Shown piece by piece: positions 16,803 through 26,873 of a stretch of DNA of 64,000 nt. The stretch's first letter is position 1. Each line of letters begins with the position of its first letter. Below the pieces are notes generated by a model that saw only the letters and a program-made list of their open reading frames with translations, was not told where the DNA came from and made no database searches. The translations under genes and the position numbers were made by a program. The stretch comes from JBFWWP01 sp050246115 (GTDB taxonomy: Bacteria; Planctomycetota; UBA8108; UBA1146; JAJFFE01), in contig JBFWWP010000003.1 of assembly GCA_050246115.1 (NCBI GenBank), positions 1 to 64,000 of the forward strand, written 5' to 3'.

Positions 16803-18213
16803 CTACAGCAGGTCCGCGGCGGTCAGCACGCAAACGCCCTCGATCGTTCGCCGTCCGTCGTCGTCTTGCGGTGTGATGGCGGGCACTAGCAGTACGCGCA
16901 CCACCTCGTGCCGGGAGTACCGACCGGCAAGCACCGGTGCGCGTCTTTGTGCCAGCTCGAGCGCTGCTTTTTTCAGTAGCTTGCGATCGAACGGACGGGC
17001 GCTCCACTTGGCTTCTCCGAGCAACAACCGGGAGCGGTTCAAACCCTCGGCCAACTCAGGTTCGTTCGCCTGCCACCAACGTGCCGCGGCGCCCCAAGCT
17101 TCGTCGCCGAGCAGCGAGGAGGCGCCAAGCTTGGGCAACTGCTGGCGGCAGAGCTGTTCCCAACCCAGCGCCAGCAGCGCATCCCAGTACCTCTGCAGGA
17201 TTGCGCCGCGAGAGCGCCGGGGGACGATGGCCAACTCGCTGCGATGGGGAGCGACCACTCGGAACCACAGTCGAAGAAAGGGGTCGGCAATCCGGTATAG
17301 GGCTCGGCGGCTCTTTCTCTCGCTCTCGCCGAATGGCACCTCTCGCTCGATGAGTGAGAGCGAGTGCAGGCGTTCGAGCGAACGCGCCATCGAAGTCGCA
17401 GGCCTGCCGATGCGACCGGCGATCTCCGACACGCGGTGAACCCCGGCTCCGATGACGTCGAGGATCGGCCGCAGCTCGATGGCCGGCGGTGTCTCTTCCA
17501 GGAGAAGACGGTCCGGTTCCTGGTGTAAAGGCCCCAAGGGATCCAACACCAGGTGGTCGATCTGCTCGGCCGCGGAATTGGCCGGCACCGATAGCGCCAG
17601 CTCCCAGTAACGGGGAACCCCACCCCAGGCCGTGAAGGTCTCGACCAGTTCGACGGGTCCCGCATCGGGAAACCCCTCGAGCAGAAACTCCGGAGCCAGC
17701 GGAGGAACCTCGAACACCTCCTGGGCCCGTCGGAACAGCGGGGATGATCGATCGAGCACGAGTCCCTGCATCATGCGCTGACTGGATCCGGCCAGCGCGA
17801 CGACCAATCGTGCCTTGCTGGCGTCATGATCGATCCATCGCTGGAGCACACTCGGCAAGGAGGGGCAGGCGGCCACGAGGTAGGGCAGTTCGTCGATCAC
17901 GAGTGGCCCTCGCCAACCCTCGCGTTCCGCCTCGCGAGCGAGCCGGCCCAACAGACCAGACCAGTCCGGGTACTCCACCTCGTCGAAAACCCGGTAGGAC
18001 CTTTGCGACCGCGGCAGCCAGGTACTGGCGCTGCAGCTTCTCGGTGGATGGGTCTGCGACCCAGTAGGCGCCCTTCTGCTGCTTGACCCACTCCAGCAGG
18101 AGGCGAGTCTTGCCAACCCGGCGTCGCCCAAAGACGACGGCCAGCCCAGACTCTGGCTTGCCGGCAAGACGGTTCAGACGATCGAGTTCCTCGGCGCGAT
18201 CAATGAATTTCAT
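16803..18213 (-). pseudogene. Archaeal-type ATPase (ATPase_2/DUF234 type) broken by a +1 frameshift
   Basis: The N-terminal part starts at 18213 with MKFIDRAEELDRL and contains Walker A GRRRVGKT. The rest, in another frame, continues with DEVEYPDW, Walker B-like LVIDELPYL, GSSQRMMQGL, and a C-terminal winged-helix plus DUF234-like nuclease-fold region (GEAKWS). The two frames join at the run AAAA at 17986-17989 (TTTT on the coding strand). Removing one base restores ...PGFDEVEYPDW as in the family. The C-terminal frame is otherwise intact, so this is a recent lesion or a base-calling error. An ATG at 18228 is an alternative start. No partner gene is evident. Confidence 0.82.
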
Positions 18214-18231
18214 TATGCAGCAGAGCATAAT
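18212..18231. promoter_or_regulatory. AT-rich inverted repeat over the ATPase start codon
   Basis: ATTATGC-six bases-GCATAAT is a perfect 7-bp inverted repeat in otherwise GC-rich DNA. It overlaps the start codon of the ATPase and contains TATTAT, which could be a -10 box. The position suggests binding of a dimeric repressor or of the ATPase's own winged helix. This is inferred, not shown. Confidence 0.5.
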
Positions 18232-18512
18232 ACGCCGCCGTGTAAACTCCCAGGACCCATGGCGTGGATCCTGCGGCAGGGCTCGAGGTCTCGCGCAGGC
18301 GTCACCTCTTTACAGCTCTTCGACTTGGGCACGGGGACGAAACTCCCCCGGCTCTGCGCGGCCCATTAGGGTCCGACCATGACCTCCGGCGCTATCGAAG
18401 CTGCCGGGGTCCCACCGGCCACGGGCCGTCCAACTCGCGCCGCTCGGCCAGCAGCGGCGACTGCTTCAGCGGCGGGTTCGTCAATCGCGCTCTAGCCGGC
18501 CTGGAACTCTCG

Positions 18513-18929
18513 TCAACGGGCGCGCTTCTCACCCACGCGCACGGCCGTCCCGCTGACCGCAACGAGTATGATGCCGTGCACGATCGCTTCATAATCGAAG
18601 TCGACTCCGACGAGAGCGTTGCCGCCGCGCAGCTTGGTGGCCTCGATGGCCTCGGCGAGGGCAATGTCGCGCGCTGTGCGCACGGGACCTTCGTACGCGA
18701 CGGACCGACCGCCGATGACATTGGTGACCGACGCGAAGAAATCTCGGACAACGTCCGAACCGATGATCGCCTCGCCGGTGACCACTCCAAGGTACTCTTC
18801 AATCGAGCGATTCTCGAATCCCGGAGTCGTGCAAACGAGAAACGTGGAGTCGAACTGCGGCACGACGCAACCCGGCGGCGGGGGACCGTCGCCGGAGTCG
18901 AACAGGTGGATTGGCTTCCTGCGAGCCAT
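18513..18929 (-). CDS. YbjQ/UPF0145 family protein
   Basis: This 138-residue protein matches the YbjQ family, which forms small beta-rich rings and has no firmly known activity. Diagnostic segments are FLVCTTPGFE, EYLGVVTGEAIIG, RDFFASVTNVIGGRS and GGNALVGVDFDYE. It carries about 28 extra residues at the N-terminus, including a Pro-rich stretch. The ATG at 18929 is preceded by AGGAGCAAGATCG. The open frame extends another 14 codons upstream with no support. It is a single gene between the ATPase and the giant Ig protein. Confidence 0.9.
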   Translation of the reverse strand: MARRKPIHLFDSGDGPPPPGCVVPQFDSTFLVCTTPGFENRSIEEYLGVVTGEAIIGSDVVRDFFASVTNVIGGRSVAYEGPVRTARDIALAEAIEATKLRGGNALVGVDFDYEAIVHGIILVAVSGTAVRVGEKRAR

Positions 18930-18978
18930 CGATCTTGCTCCTCCAGCGTGCACCGCCGGTGCGAAGGTCACGGCAGGC

Positions 18979-19005
18979 CGGGCGGGAGACCACGTTTCCC
19001 GCCCG
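18979..19005 (-). terminator. Hairpin after the giant Ig-repeat gene
   Basis: CGGGCGGGA pairs exactly with TCCCGCCCG across a nine-base loop. It lies about 50 bases beyond the stop of the minus-strand 1,855-codon gene. There is no clear T-run. Confidence 0.5.
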
Positions 19006-19056
19006 TGTCCGGGCCTACCGCGTGTCAGCAGCTCATGCGCTAACCCTCATTGACCT

Positions 19057-22000
19057 TTATGGGCACGGCGATGTGTCACAACTCAGTGCGTCGACGGATG
19101 GATCGGTGCCACAGCCTGGGAACGGGGCTTGTGGATCTGGGCCTTCGGTGAACAGCCACGCAAGCAGGTAGACCACGTCGGCGATGTTCACGGTGCCATC
19201 GTCGTTGGTGTCGGCGGTGTCGAGGCAGCCCGGAGTCGGTCCGCCTCCGAACTGGTAGTTGAGCACGAAGATCGCGTCGGCGATGTTCGTCAGGTCGTCG
19301 CCGTTGGCGTCGCCGCGCTTGAAGTCGCCTTGGCCACACTCGTCGGGAACGCCGTCGAGGTTCGTGTCTTGGCTCGTGCCGCTCGCGATGTCGCACGAGT
19401 CCGGAACGCCGTTCGAGTTGCAGTCGGGCACCGAGCCTCCCTGGATCTCGTCGCCGTCCAGGACGCCGTTCGAGTTGCAGTCACAATCGGCTTGGGCTGC
19501 GACTTGGAGCAAGGCCGTCGCGCTGGCTACCGTGCCACAGGAGTTCGACACATCGACGCGATACGCGCCTGCGTCACTCAACTCAACACTGGCCAGCGTC
19601 AAGATAGCGGCCTGCGCGCCGGCGACGGGCTGGCCGTCGTGGAACCACTGAAACATGAGCGGAGGTGTGCCCTGCGCGCTCACAGACAGGCTGACGGCAA
19701 ACCCTTCGCAGGTCATCTGGGCGATCGGCTCGGTGACGATGGTCGGCGCACTCATCAGCGTGAGCGACACGCTCGCGCTCGTGGCGCTGCCGCAGCCGTT
19801 GGTGACCACCACGTCGTAGCTACCAACATCGGCCGCACTGACGCTGGGAAGACTCAGTACCGAAGCGTTGGCGCCGGGGAGCGCCACTCCGTTGCGTCGC
19901 CATTGATGACTGAGCGGGGCGGACCCAGTCGCCGCGACCGAGAACGAAACGGCGTCGCCCAAGCACGTGTCCACGGGCGCCGGCCCACTCGTGATCAGCG
20001 GCGCCGCCAACAGCGTGACCGCGGCGACGTTGCTCGTGGCGCTCCCGCAACCATTGCTGACGACGACGTCGTAGCTCCCTGCCGTCGCCGCGGACAAACC
20101 GGAAAGCAGCAGGGTGCTGCCCGTGCCACCCGCGACAGAGGTTCCGTTTCGACGCCATTGATAGGACAGGGGGCCCGACCCGCTCGCAGTCACCGCGAGA
20201 CTCACCGAGCCGCCGGGACATTCGCTCGCCGGGGACGGGTGCACGCTGATCGTGGGTGCAGTGAGCAACGTCACGACGGCCGCCGCGCTGGTCACCGAAC
20301 CGCAGCCGTTCGTGACCACGACGTCGTACGTGCCCGCATTGCCCACGCCAAGATTCGTGAGGTTCAGCACCGGGCTCGTCGCACCGCCGACGTTCACTCC
20401 ATTGCGGCGCCATTGGTAGCCCGTCGCGCCGGTCGCAGTCACGCTGAGCGACACACTCGCACCCGGGCAGCCGCTCTGGGCGGTCGGCCCGGTGACGATC
20501 TGGGGCGTTGTGTCGACGACGACCACGGCCACGGCGCTGGTGGTGGTACCGCAGGAGTTCGAGACGACGACGTCGTAGCTGCCCGCGCTCGCCGGCGTGA
20601 TGGCCATGAGCGTGAGCGTCGCGCTCGTGGCGCCGCCGACGTTCGTACCGTTGCGTCGCCACTGGTAGCTCAGCGGCGCAGTTCCGGCAGCAGTGACGTT
20701 GAGCGTGACCGTCGCACCTTGGCAGGCACTCTGGCTCACGGGACGCGTAACCACGGTGGGTTCGACCGACACGCTCACCACTGCGGTCGAGCTGAACACG
20801 GTGCCACAAGGGTTGCTGATCAGCACGTCGTAGTTACCGGCGTCCACTGCCGCGAGACTGCCGAACGCCAGGGACGCCGACGTGGCGCCGCCGATGTTCG
20901 TGCCATTCTTGCGCCACTGATAGCTGATGGGCGAGGTGCCCGTGGCAGCAGCGACGAGAGTCAGCGGCGCACCCACGCAGCCACTCTGGGAAGCCGGCTG
21001 TAGCGTGATCTGCGGCAGCGTTTGCACGACGACGACCGCGGTGTTGCTGGTCGCTGCGCCGCACGCGTTGCTCACGAGCACGTCGTAGTTGCCGGCGCTC
21101 GCCACGGTGACGTTCGTGAGCGCGAGCGAGGCGCTGGTCGCACCAGCCACGTTCACGCCGTTCCGCCGCCACTGGTAGCTGACGGGGGCCGTGCCGGAGG
21201 TCGCCACGTTCAGCGTCACGTTGTCTCCCGCGCACACGGTCGTGCCCCCGGGCTGGCCGGTGATCGCTACCCCGGTGCAGGAATCGATGGTCATGACCAC
21301 CGTGCCCGCGTTCGAGATGGCGCCGTCGGTGTCGCGCACGGTGTACGTGAAACTGTCGCTGGTGCTGCTCGATCCGTCGTGCAGGTAAGTGATGGCGCCG
21401 GTCGCGCCGTTCACGGTCAGCGTGCCGCTCGCGGCGCGATGGAGGATCTCGACGCTCGCCGCGTCGAGCCCCACGTCGTCGGTGTCGTTCGCTAGCACCG
21501 TGACCACGAGCGATCCGCCGGTCGCGACCGTTCCCGAGTCGCTCACCGCGACGGGGGCGGCGTTACCGGTGCACGGAACGCTAAAGTACTTGTCTTGGAG
21601 GTAGGCCTCGACCTGTGCACGCTCGGTCTCGTTCAGGGCGCGGTCGTAGACGAGGATGGCCGCGACGTCCATGTCGGCGAAGCTCGTCGCCCCAATGTTC
21701 GTGCCGACCCGCAGCGTGCTGCCGGCGGTCGCGAAGACGTGGCTCGCCGTGTCGATCAGCACGCCGTCGCGGTAGTGCCGGAGGCTGCCCGCCGTCAGCA
21801 CCGCCGCGTGGGTGAGCCAGCCGACCCCCGCGCCGGCGACCGGCACCTCGAACTGCGCACAGGAATGAGCAATCGCCAGGTCACCACTGGCCGCCGCGAT
21901 GACCCCGAAGGACTGATTGCAGCCGGTGCCGCCGTAGGCGAAGCCACCGTCGCCGTTGTCGAGATAGCGCACGACCGTGAACACCGATCGATCCGCTGAG

Positions 22001-24624
22001 CCGGTAGCCAGGCCATTGAGCGCCGCGGTCCGCACGAGAGCGTCGTCGAAGCCGTCGAAGGCGATCGCATCCTCAGCGCCCAGCGCGCCCACGACTCGCA
22101 TGGGAGCGCCCAGGGCGATCAAGTCGTTGCCCTGCCCCGACTGGTCGGTCCAACCGGTGACGGTGGTACCGCTGGTCGCAACACCGGTGTCGGTCTCGAG
22201 GTGGAGCACGAGTCCGCTGGTGACGAGCGGGCAGCTGTCCGGAACCGCGCTCAGGGTGAGCGTTCCGGCGCCGGTAGCGCCGTTGTAGCCACCGACGCGC
22301 AGCGTGTAGTTGCGATTCGCGACGACCGGAATCACGAGCTCCGACTGGGTCGCGCACGAGTCGTCATTGCAGGCCAGCAGGCGCGCCTCGAAGTTGGCGC
22401 AGCCCGCGTCGTCATAGATGGCGACTTTGGTGTCGTAGCTACTGCCGCACGTGCTCACCGTCAACGTGCCGGCGAACGTGCTCGGGTAGTTGTACCAAAT
22501 GTCGTTGGTGACGTCCGACGAGCCGAAGAAGTTGCACGCGGCGTGCAGCGGCCCATCGGTCGTGGCGCCCGTCGTGTCGAAACTGATGGTGCCGAGCGCA
22601 ATGCCGATGCGGTCGGCGCAGTCGTCGTTCATGGGGCCTGGCGTCCCGCCCCCGCCGGTCACGAGCAGCGTGAAGTCGCCGCTGGCACCGTTGTAGCCGG
22701 CCACCCGAATCCAGTAGGTGACACCGCCCGTCAGACTCACGGTGAGGGTCTGGGTGAAGCCCGAGCAACCCGCCGTGTCGTCCAGACAGGCGACCTGGGC
22801 CCCCCCGCAGCCCGTGAACACCGCCAGCACCGTGTCGTAGTTGGCCGTGTTGCAGGTGCTGATCGACACGCTCGCCGAGGTCGCGGGCGTGTAGGTGTAC
22901 CAAACGTCCGGGCTGGCTCCGGAGGACCCGCAGGACGCGGTGCCGTCAACGGTGGCGTTCGTCGTCGAGCCGTTGATCGGGACACCGTCGCTGACGGCGA
23001 TCGCGTCGGCGCAGAGGTCGTTGCCCGAGCCCGGCGGGGTGCAGTTCGGCGGCGTGATCACGAGCGCACCATTGCCTTGGGCGCTACCGCTGCCGCCGAT
23101 GCGGATCAGGTACTCGGTGCCATTCGTGACCGCGAGGGTGACCTCTGACTGCAGCGAGCAAGCGTTGTCGTTGCAGGCGAGGGCCGAACTCGAGGTCGGA
23201 CACGCCGGCCCCTGGTAGATCGCGAGCTGGGTATCGAAGCTCGCCCCGCACAAGCTGAACACCGCGGTACCGTCGCACGGCGCGGTGTAGCGATACCAGA
23301 CGTCGGCGTTGACCGTCGACGCGCAGGTCGGCTCCGCCGGGCCGCTGGTGGTCGCGAACAGGGTGCTGAACGGAGTCGAGCCCGCGCTCGCGGTCAGCGC
23401 GTTCGTGCACAAGTCGTTGAAGGGCGGGCTTCCCACCGTGCCGGGGACGACGGTGGTGAAGGTCATGCTCGTCGGAGCACCGGGCTTGAACAGGCCGAGC
23501 GTCGCGTTGCCGCTGGTGGGAGGCTGGTCGCTCGTGAACCAGAAGCTGTAGACCGTGTCCCAGCGGAGCGCGTTCGTGTTCGGATTCTGCGCGAAGGTCT
23601 GCGGGCTTTGCCAACTGACCTGGGTCGCGGTGCTCGCGCTCGACCAATCGGTGTTCGCATAGATCTCGTTACTGTGGTAGTCGACGTCATGGAAGCCGAT
23701 CGCCGTGACCGCCGAACCGGACGGGATTGGAACCGCAAAGGAACTGGCCGAACGATCCGAGTTGTAGTTCTCGATCGCGTACTCGTAACGCCAGTTCGCG
23801 CCGTCGGGCACGGCCTTGGCGCAAACGATGAAGCGTCCGTCGCCGGGGACGTCGACGAAGGTCATCGTGACGCTCGGATCCTGATCGACCCACGCCTGCA
23901 CGGCGTACTTCTGACGCTGGGTAGTGTCAGCCACGCTCATGGTGAAGCTGCCAGACAGCGTCACCCGACGGTACGACTCGTTGTTCAGATGCGTGCCGAC
24001 GGGGGGTTCGTCCGAGGTCATGTAGTGGCTCGTGACGAAGTACAGAGCGCCGGGTACCGACAGGTCGCTCTCTTCGGCCTGAATCCGCTTGAAGAGGGTA
24101 TTCCCCGTCAGACCTTGACCGGTGTAGGGATAGGTGAACAAGCCGGTGGCGGCGTTGATATCGGACTTCGGCCCGAGGCCCGACTGGCTGCCGTTGAGAC
24201 CGGAGGAGTACGGGTCCGAGCAGCCGACTCCCAGCGCGGTCCCGTTCGGGTGGGGCGTGCACGGAGTGCAGACGCTTCCTTGGAGGGCGGTGAACGCGTG
24301 CTTGATCCATCCTTGCCCGAGCTGCTCGAAGCGGTTGTTCGCGAGCCGGAACAGATTCTGCGTGATCACCGGATGTTGATTGGTGCCGGCAATCCACTGC
24401 AACGTCGAGGTGCCAATGTTGCACGAGATCGTGCCCACCGAGTACGCGCGCGTCGTGCCGATCGCCCCGTACGAGGAGGTTTCGTAGAGTTCGCCGACGA
24501 TGACGTCGGGGCCTTGCGCAAACCCATCCCCGCAACAAGCCAACGCGAGCAGCAGCAGCGCGCCGCGCGTCCAACCCAAGAAGCCTTCGTTCGAACCGGT
24601 TGCCGATGCGTGGAGGATGTGCAC
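19057..24624 (-). CDS. Giant secreted Ig-repeat protein with C-terminal dockerin-like module
   Basis: This 1,855-residue exported protein begins with a signal peptide (about residues 15-37). A roughly 370-residue N-terminal domain of unknown fold follows. Next are three PPC-like domains (each with DVWY or similar and a Cys-rich core), a LamG/concanavalin-like domain starting LVLHLETDTG, and a cadherin-like domain with VLANDTDD. Then come seven Ig-like repeats marked SYQWRRNG and AGSYDVVVSN, Asp-rich DCNSNGVPD turns and a pair of dockerin-like calcium loops ending CDTSPCP. It starts with GTG behind AGAGGAATAGGATCCA. Likely roles are adhesion or surface scaffolding. The long plus-strand frames across it are antisense shadows. 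Confidence 0.88.
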   Translation of the reverse strand: MHILHASATGSNEGFLGWTRGALLLLALACCGDGFAQGPDVIVGELYETSSYGAIGTTRAYSVGTISCNIGTSTLQWIAGTNQHPVITQNLFRLANNRFEQLGQGWIKHAFTALQGSVCTPCTPHPNGTALGVGCSDPYSSGLNGSQSGLGPKSDINAATGLFTYPYTGQGLTGNTLFKRIQAEESDLSVPGALYFVTSHYMTSDEPPVGTHLNNESYRRVTLSGSFTMSVADTTQRQKYAVQAWVDQDPSVTMTFVDVPGDGRFIVCAKAVPDGANWRYEYAIENYNSDRSASSFAVPIPSGSAVTAIGFHDVDYHSNEIYANTDWSSASTATQVSWQSPQTFAQNPNTNALRWDTVYSFWFTSDQPPTSGNATLGLFKPGAPTSMTFTTVVPGTVGSPPFNDLCTNALTASAGSTPFSTLFATTSGPAEPTCASTVNADVWYRYTAPCDGTAVFSLCGASFDTQLAIYQGPACPTSSSALACNDNACSLQSEVTLAVTNGTEYLIRIGGSGSAQGNGALVITPPNCTPPGSGNDLCADAIAVSDGVPINGSTTNATVDGTASCGSSGASPDVWYTYTPATSASVSISTCNTANYDTVLAVFTGCGGAQVACLDDTAGCSGFTQTLTVSLTGGVTYWIRVAGYNGASGDFTLLVTGGGGTPGPMNDDCADRIGIALGTISFDTTGATTDGPLHAACNFFGSSDVTNDIWYNYPSTFAGTLTVSTCGSSYDTKVAIYDDAGCANFEARLLACNDDSCATQSELVIPVVANRNYTLRVGGYNGATGAGTLTLSAVPDSCPLVTSGLVLHLETDTGVATSGTTVTGWTDQSGQGNDLIALGAPMRVVGALGAEDAIAFDGFDDALVRTAALNGLATGSADRSVFTVVRYLDNGDGGFAYGGTGCNQSFGVIAAASGDLAIAHSCAQFEVPVAGAGVGWLTHAAVLTAGSLRHYRDGVLIDTASHVFATAGSTLRVGTNIGATSFADMDVAAILVYDRALNETERAQVEAYLQDKYFSVPCTGNAAPVAVSDSGTVATGGSLVVTVLANDTDDVGLDAASVEILHRAASGTLTVNGATGAITYLHDGSSSTSDSFTYTVRDTDGAISNAGTVVMTIDSCTGVAITGQPGGTTVCAGDNVTLNVATSGTAPVSYQWRRNGVNVAGATSASLALTNVTVASAGNYDVLVSNACGAATSNTAVVVVQTLPQITLQPASQSGCVGAPLTLVAAATGTSPISYQWRKNGTNIGGATSASLAFGSLAAVDAGNYDVLISNPCGTVFSSTAVVSVSVEPTVVTRPVSQSACQGATVTLNVTAAGTAPLSYQWRRNGTNVGGATSATLTLMAITPASAGSYDVVVSNSCGTTTSAVAVVVVDTTPQIVTGPTAQSGCPGASVSLSVTATGATGYQWRRNGVNVGGATSPVLNLTNLGVGNAGTYDVVVTNGCGSVTSAAAVVTLLTAPTISVHPSPASECPGGSVSLAVTASGSGPLSYQWRRNGTSVAGGTGSTLLLSGLSAATAGSYDVVVSNGCGSATSNVAAVTLLAAPLITSGPAPVDTCLGDAVSFSVAATGSAPLSHQWRRNGVALPGANASVLSLPSVSAADVGSYDVVVTNGCGSATSASVSLTLMSAPTIVTEPIAQMTCEGFAVSLSVSAQGTPPLMFQWFHDGQPVAGAQAAILTLASVELSDAGAYRVDVSNSCGTVASATALLQVAAQADCDCNSNGVLDGDEIQGGSVPDCNSNGVPDSCDIASGTSQDTNLDGVPDECGQGDFKRGDANGDDLTNIADAIFVLNYQFGGGPTPGCLDTADTNDDGTVNIADVVYLLAWLFTEGPDPQAPFPGCGTDPSVDALSCDTSPCP

Positions 24625-24975
24625 TGGATCCTATTCCTCTCCGTTGACGTTCGAACGACCTGAACGAGTCGGACTCACGCCGCTCGCGTAGGACTAAGAC
24701 CCCATCGGGACTCGAGTCGCTCTGCGCCGGCACGGGCGCGTCTTCGTGGACGCACCCCGCTCGAGGTCCCGTCGACGAGACCGCATCGACTTCGGAGCTG
24801 TGCGAGTTGGAGACCCTTGGACTCGAGCGAGTATAGCCGTCACCCGCGCGCTGAGAAGACCGAAGTACTGGTGCCCGGCTCGGTTCGGGCTTCCCCGCCC
24901 GGCCGACGCCGAGAATCCTCTCCACGTCCCTCTCCACGTGCCTCTCCACGTGCCCTGCCGCGTGACCCGCCCCGA
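24625..24975. other. Intergenic region with short tandem repeats
   Basis: No gene is supported. It contains the leader of the giant gene on the minus strand and a 12-bp tandem array at 24917-24964, just beyond the end of the ABC exporter gene. Confidence 0.5.
24917..24964. repeat. 12-bp tandem repeat, four units
   Basis: CCTCTCCACGTS is repeated at 24917, 24929 and 24941, and in degenerate form at 24953. It starts about twelve bases past the stop of the ABC exporter gene. It is probably a slippage product without known function. Confidence 0.75.
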
Positions 24976-26790
24976 TCACTCGTCGACGAGGGTACCGGCG
25001 CCAAGGACGGGTAGCTCGCCCGTCTGCACCTGCCATAGGTTCGCATAGATTCCGCCGCGAAGGAGCAGCTCATCATGCGTCCCGGTCTCCGCCAGCCGGC
25101 CCTTGTCGAGGACGAAAACGCGATCGGCGTGGCGGATGGTCGACAGGCGATGGGCCACGACGATCGTCGTCCGCCCGACCGCGATCCGCGCCAGCGAACG
25201 CTGGATCGCCGCCTCGGTCTCGTTGTCGACCGCGGACGTGGCCTCGTCGAGCACCAGAATCGGTGGATCCTTGAGTAGCGCCCGCGCGATGGACAACCGT
25301 TGGCGCTGCCCGCCCGAGAGTTTCTGACCGCGCTCGCCGACGATCGTTTCGTAGCCTTGCGGCAGCTCCTGCACGAAGTCGTGGGCCTCGGCCGCGCGCG
25401 CCGCCGCGATGACTTCGTCCACGGATGCGTGCGGTGTGCCGTAGCGGATGTTCTCGAGCACCGTGCCATGAAACAGGAACACGTCCTGACTGACGAAGCC
25501 GATCGTGCGACGAAGGTCGGCGAGCCGAACCTCTGCGAGGTCCATCCCGTCGACCCGAATGCGACCCGATGTGGGCTCGTAGAACCGCAGAAGCAGCTTC
25601 ATGACTGAGGTCTTGCCGGCCCCCGTGGCACCGACGATTCCGCACGTGTCCCCAGCCGGGATCACCAGGGAAAGATCGCGGAGGACGGGCGTGCCGGGAA
25701 GGTAGGAGAAGCCGACATCCTCGAACACGATCTCACCGCGAATCCTGCGCGGTGCCAGCTCGAGCGTCCCATCGCGCACCAAGATCGGCACCGCGAGGAG
25801 ATCGAGGACGCGCGAAGTCGAGGCCATCGCCCGCTGATACAGGTCCACGGTTTGACCCAGCCGCGTCAGGGGCCACAACAAGCGCTGCGTGAGGAACACC
25901 ATCACGCTGTAGGCGCCGACCGCGAGCGTGCCAGCGAGCACCGCGTGACCACCGAACACGAGGGCGAACACGAAGCCGCAGACGATGATCATCCGAATGA
26001 GGGGCGAGAACGCGGAGCTGAGTCGAATCGCCGCTCGATTGCTCTCACAGTAACGTTCGCTCTCAGCACGAACTCGCTCGGCCTCGAACTCCTCCGCCGC
26101 GAACGCTTTGATGGTCGCGATGCCACCGAGGTTGTTGGTGAAGAGTCCGCTCAAGCTGGCCACCTGCTCGCGCACGCGACGGTAGCGCGGCGCGATGCGA
26201 CGCTGGAAGGCGAGCGAGCCCCACAAGACGAACGGCACCGGCACGAAGGACAAGACCGCCACGGTCGGCTCGAGCGCGAAGAAGATGCCGCCGATGACGA
26301 CCACGGTGGTCGCCACCTGCAGCAACTCGTTCGCGCCGCCGTCCAGGAACCGCTCGAGCTGATTCACGTCGTCGTTGAGAACGGCGATCAGTTTGCCCGT
26401 CGCTTGGTTCTCGTAGTAGGCCATGTCGAGCCGCTGCACATGGTCGTAGGCCTCGACCCGCAGGTCGTGTTGGACCGATTGCGCGAGATTGCGCCACCGG
26501 ATCGCGTGCGCGTACTCGAACAGCGACTCGAGGATGTAGATCACGAGCGTCACGCCACTGAGCACCCACAGTTGGGTACCCACCTCGTGGATTCCCCACG
26601 CTGCCAGCAGTGAATCCTCGCGTTTCACGACGACATCGACTGCGGCGCCAATCAACAACGGCGGTGCGAGGTCGAACACCTTGTTGAGAATCGAGTACAG
26701 CGCCGCTTGGGTCACCAGCCGACGGTAAGAACGATAGTGACGGAGGAGACGACGGAGTGGGTGCAGGGCCCTCGGCACGACGGTTTCCAA
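24976..26790 (-). CDS. ABC exporter with fused membrane and ATPase domains (MsbA/MDL type)
   Basis: This 604-residue half-transporter has six membrane helices (about residues 25-320), then an ATPase domain: Walker A GATGAGKTS near residue 387, signature LSGGQRQR near 489, Walker B LVLDEATS near 509 and the H-loop AHRLS. It would act as a homodimer exporting a lipid, peptide or drug; the substrate is not evident. The frame opens with TTG at 26790, with GAGAGG very close upstream. A GTG four codons in, at 26778, is an alternative. It lies 84 bases beyond the DinB-like gene with a hairpin between, so it is probably transcribed separately. Confidence 0.94.
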   Translation of the reverse strand: METVVPRALHPLRRLLRHYRSYRRLVTQAALYSILNKVFDLAPPLLIGAAVDVVVKREDSLLAAWGIHEVGTQLWVLSGVTLVIYILESLFEYAHAIRWRNLAQSVQHDLRVEAYDHVQRLDMAYYENQATGKLIAVLNDDVNQLERFLDGGANELLQVATTVVVIGGIFFALEPTVAVLSFVPVPFVLWGSLAFQRRIAPRYRRVREQVASLSGLFTNNLGGIATIKAFAAEEFEAERVRAESERYCESNRAAIRLSSAFSPLIRMIIVCGFVFALVFGGHAVLAGTLAVGAYSVMVFLTQRLLWPLTRLGQTVDLYQRAMASTSRVLDLLAVPILVRDGTLELAPRRIRGEIVFEDVGFSYLPGTPVLRDLSLVIPAGDTCGIVGATGAGKTSVMKLLLRFYEPTSGRIRVDGMDLAEVRLADLRRTIGFVSQDVFLFHGTVLENIRYGTPHASVDEVIAAARAAEAHDFVQELPQGYETIVGERGQKLSGGQRQRLSIARALLKDPPILVLDEATSAVDNETEAAIQRSLARIAVGRTTIVVAHRLSTIRHADRVFVLDKGRLAETGTHDELLLRGGIYANLWQVQTGELPVLGAGTLVDE

Positions 26791-26831
26791 ACCTCTCGGA
26801 GTAAGACGAAGTCATCGATCCACGGCGCCGC

Positions 26832-26858
26832 ACGGGCCGGCACGGCTCGCCGGCCCGT
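26832..26858 (-). terminator. Terminator-like hairpin after the DinB-like gene
   Basis: ACGGGCCGGC and GCCGGCCCGT are exact complements around a seven-base loop. The stem begins 16 bases past the stop of the minus-strand DinB-like gene. Confidence 0.6.
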
Positions 26859-26873
26859 TCGCGAGCGCTGGCG

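Noticed and set aside
19129..21003. 624-codon open frame on the plus strand
   Set aside because: It is antisense to the Ig-repeat gene, Arg/His/Ala-rich, without a signal, domain or ribosome binding site. High GC content leaves such frames open by chance.
19500..21300. Regular repeats that could suggest CRISPR or satellite DNA
   Set aside because: The period is a protein domain (about 85 codons), in frame with the Ig-like repeats. There are no short identical repeats with unique spacers.
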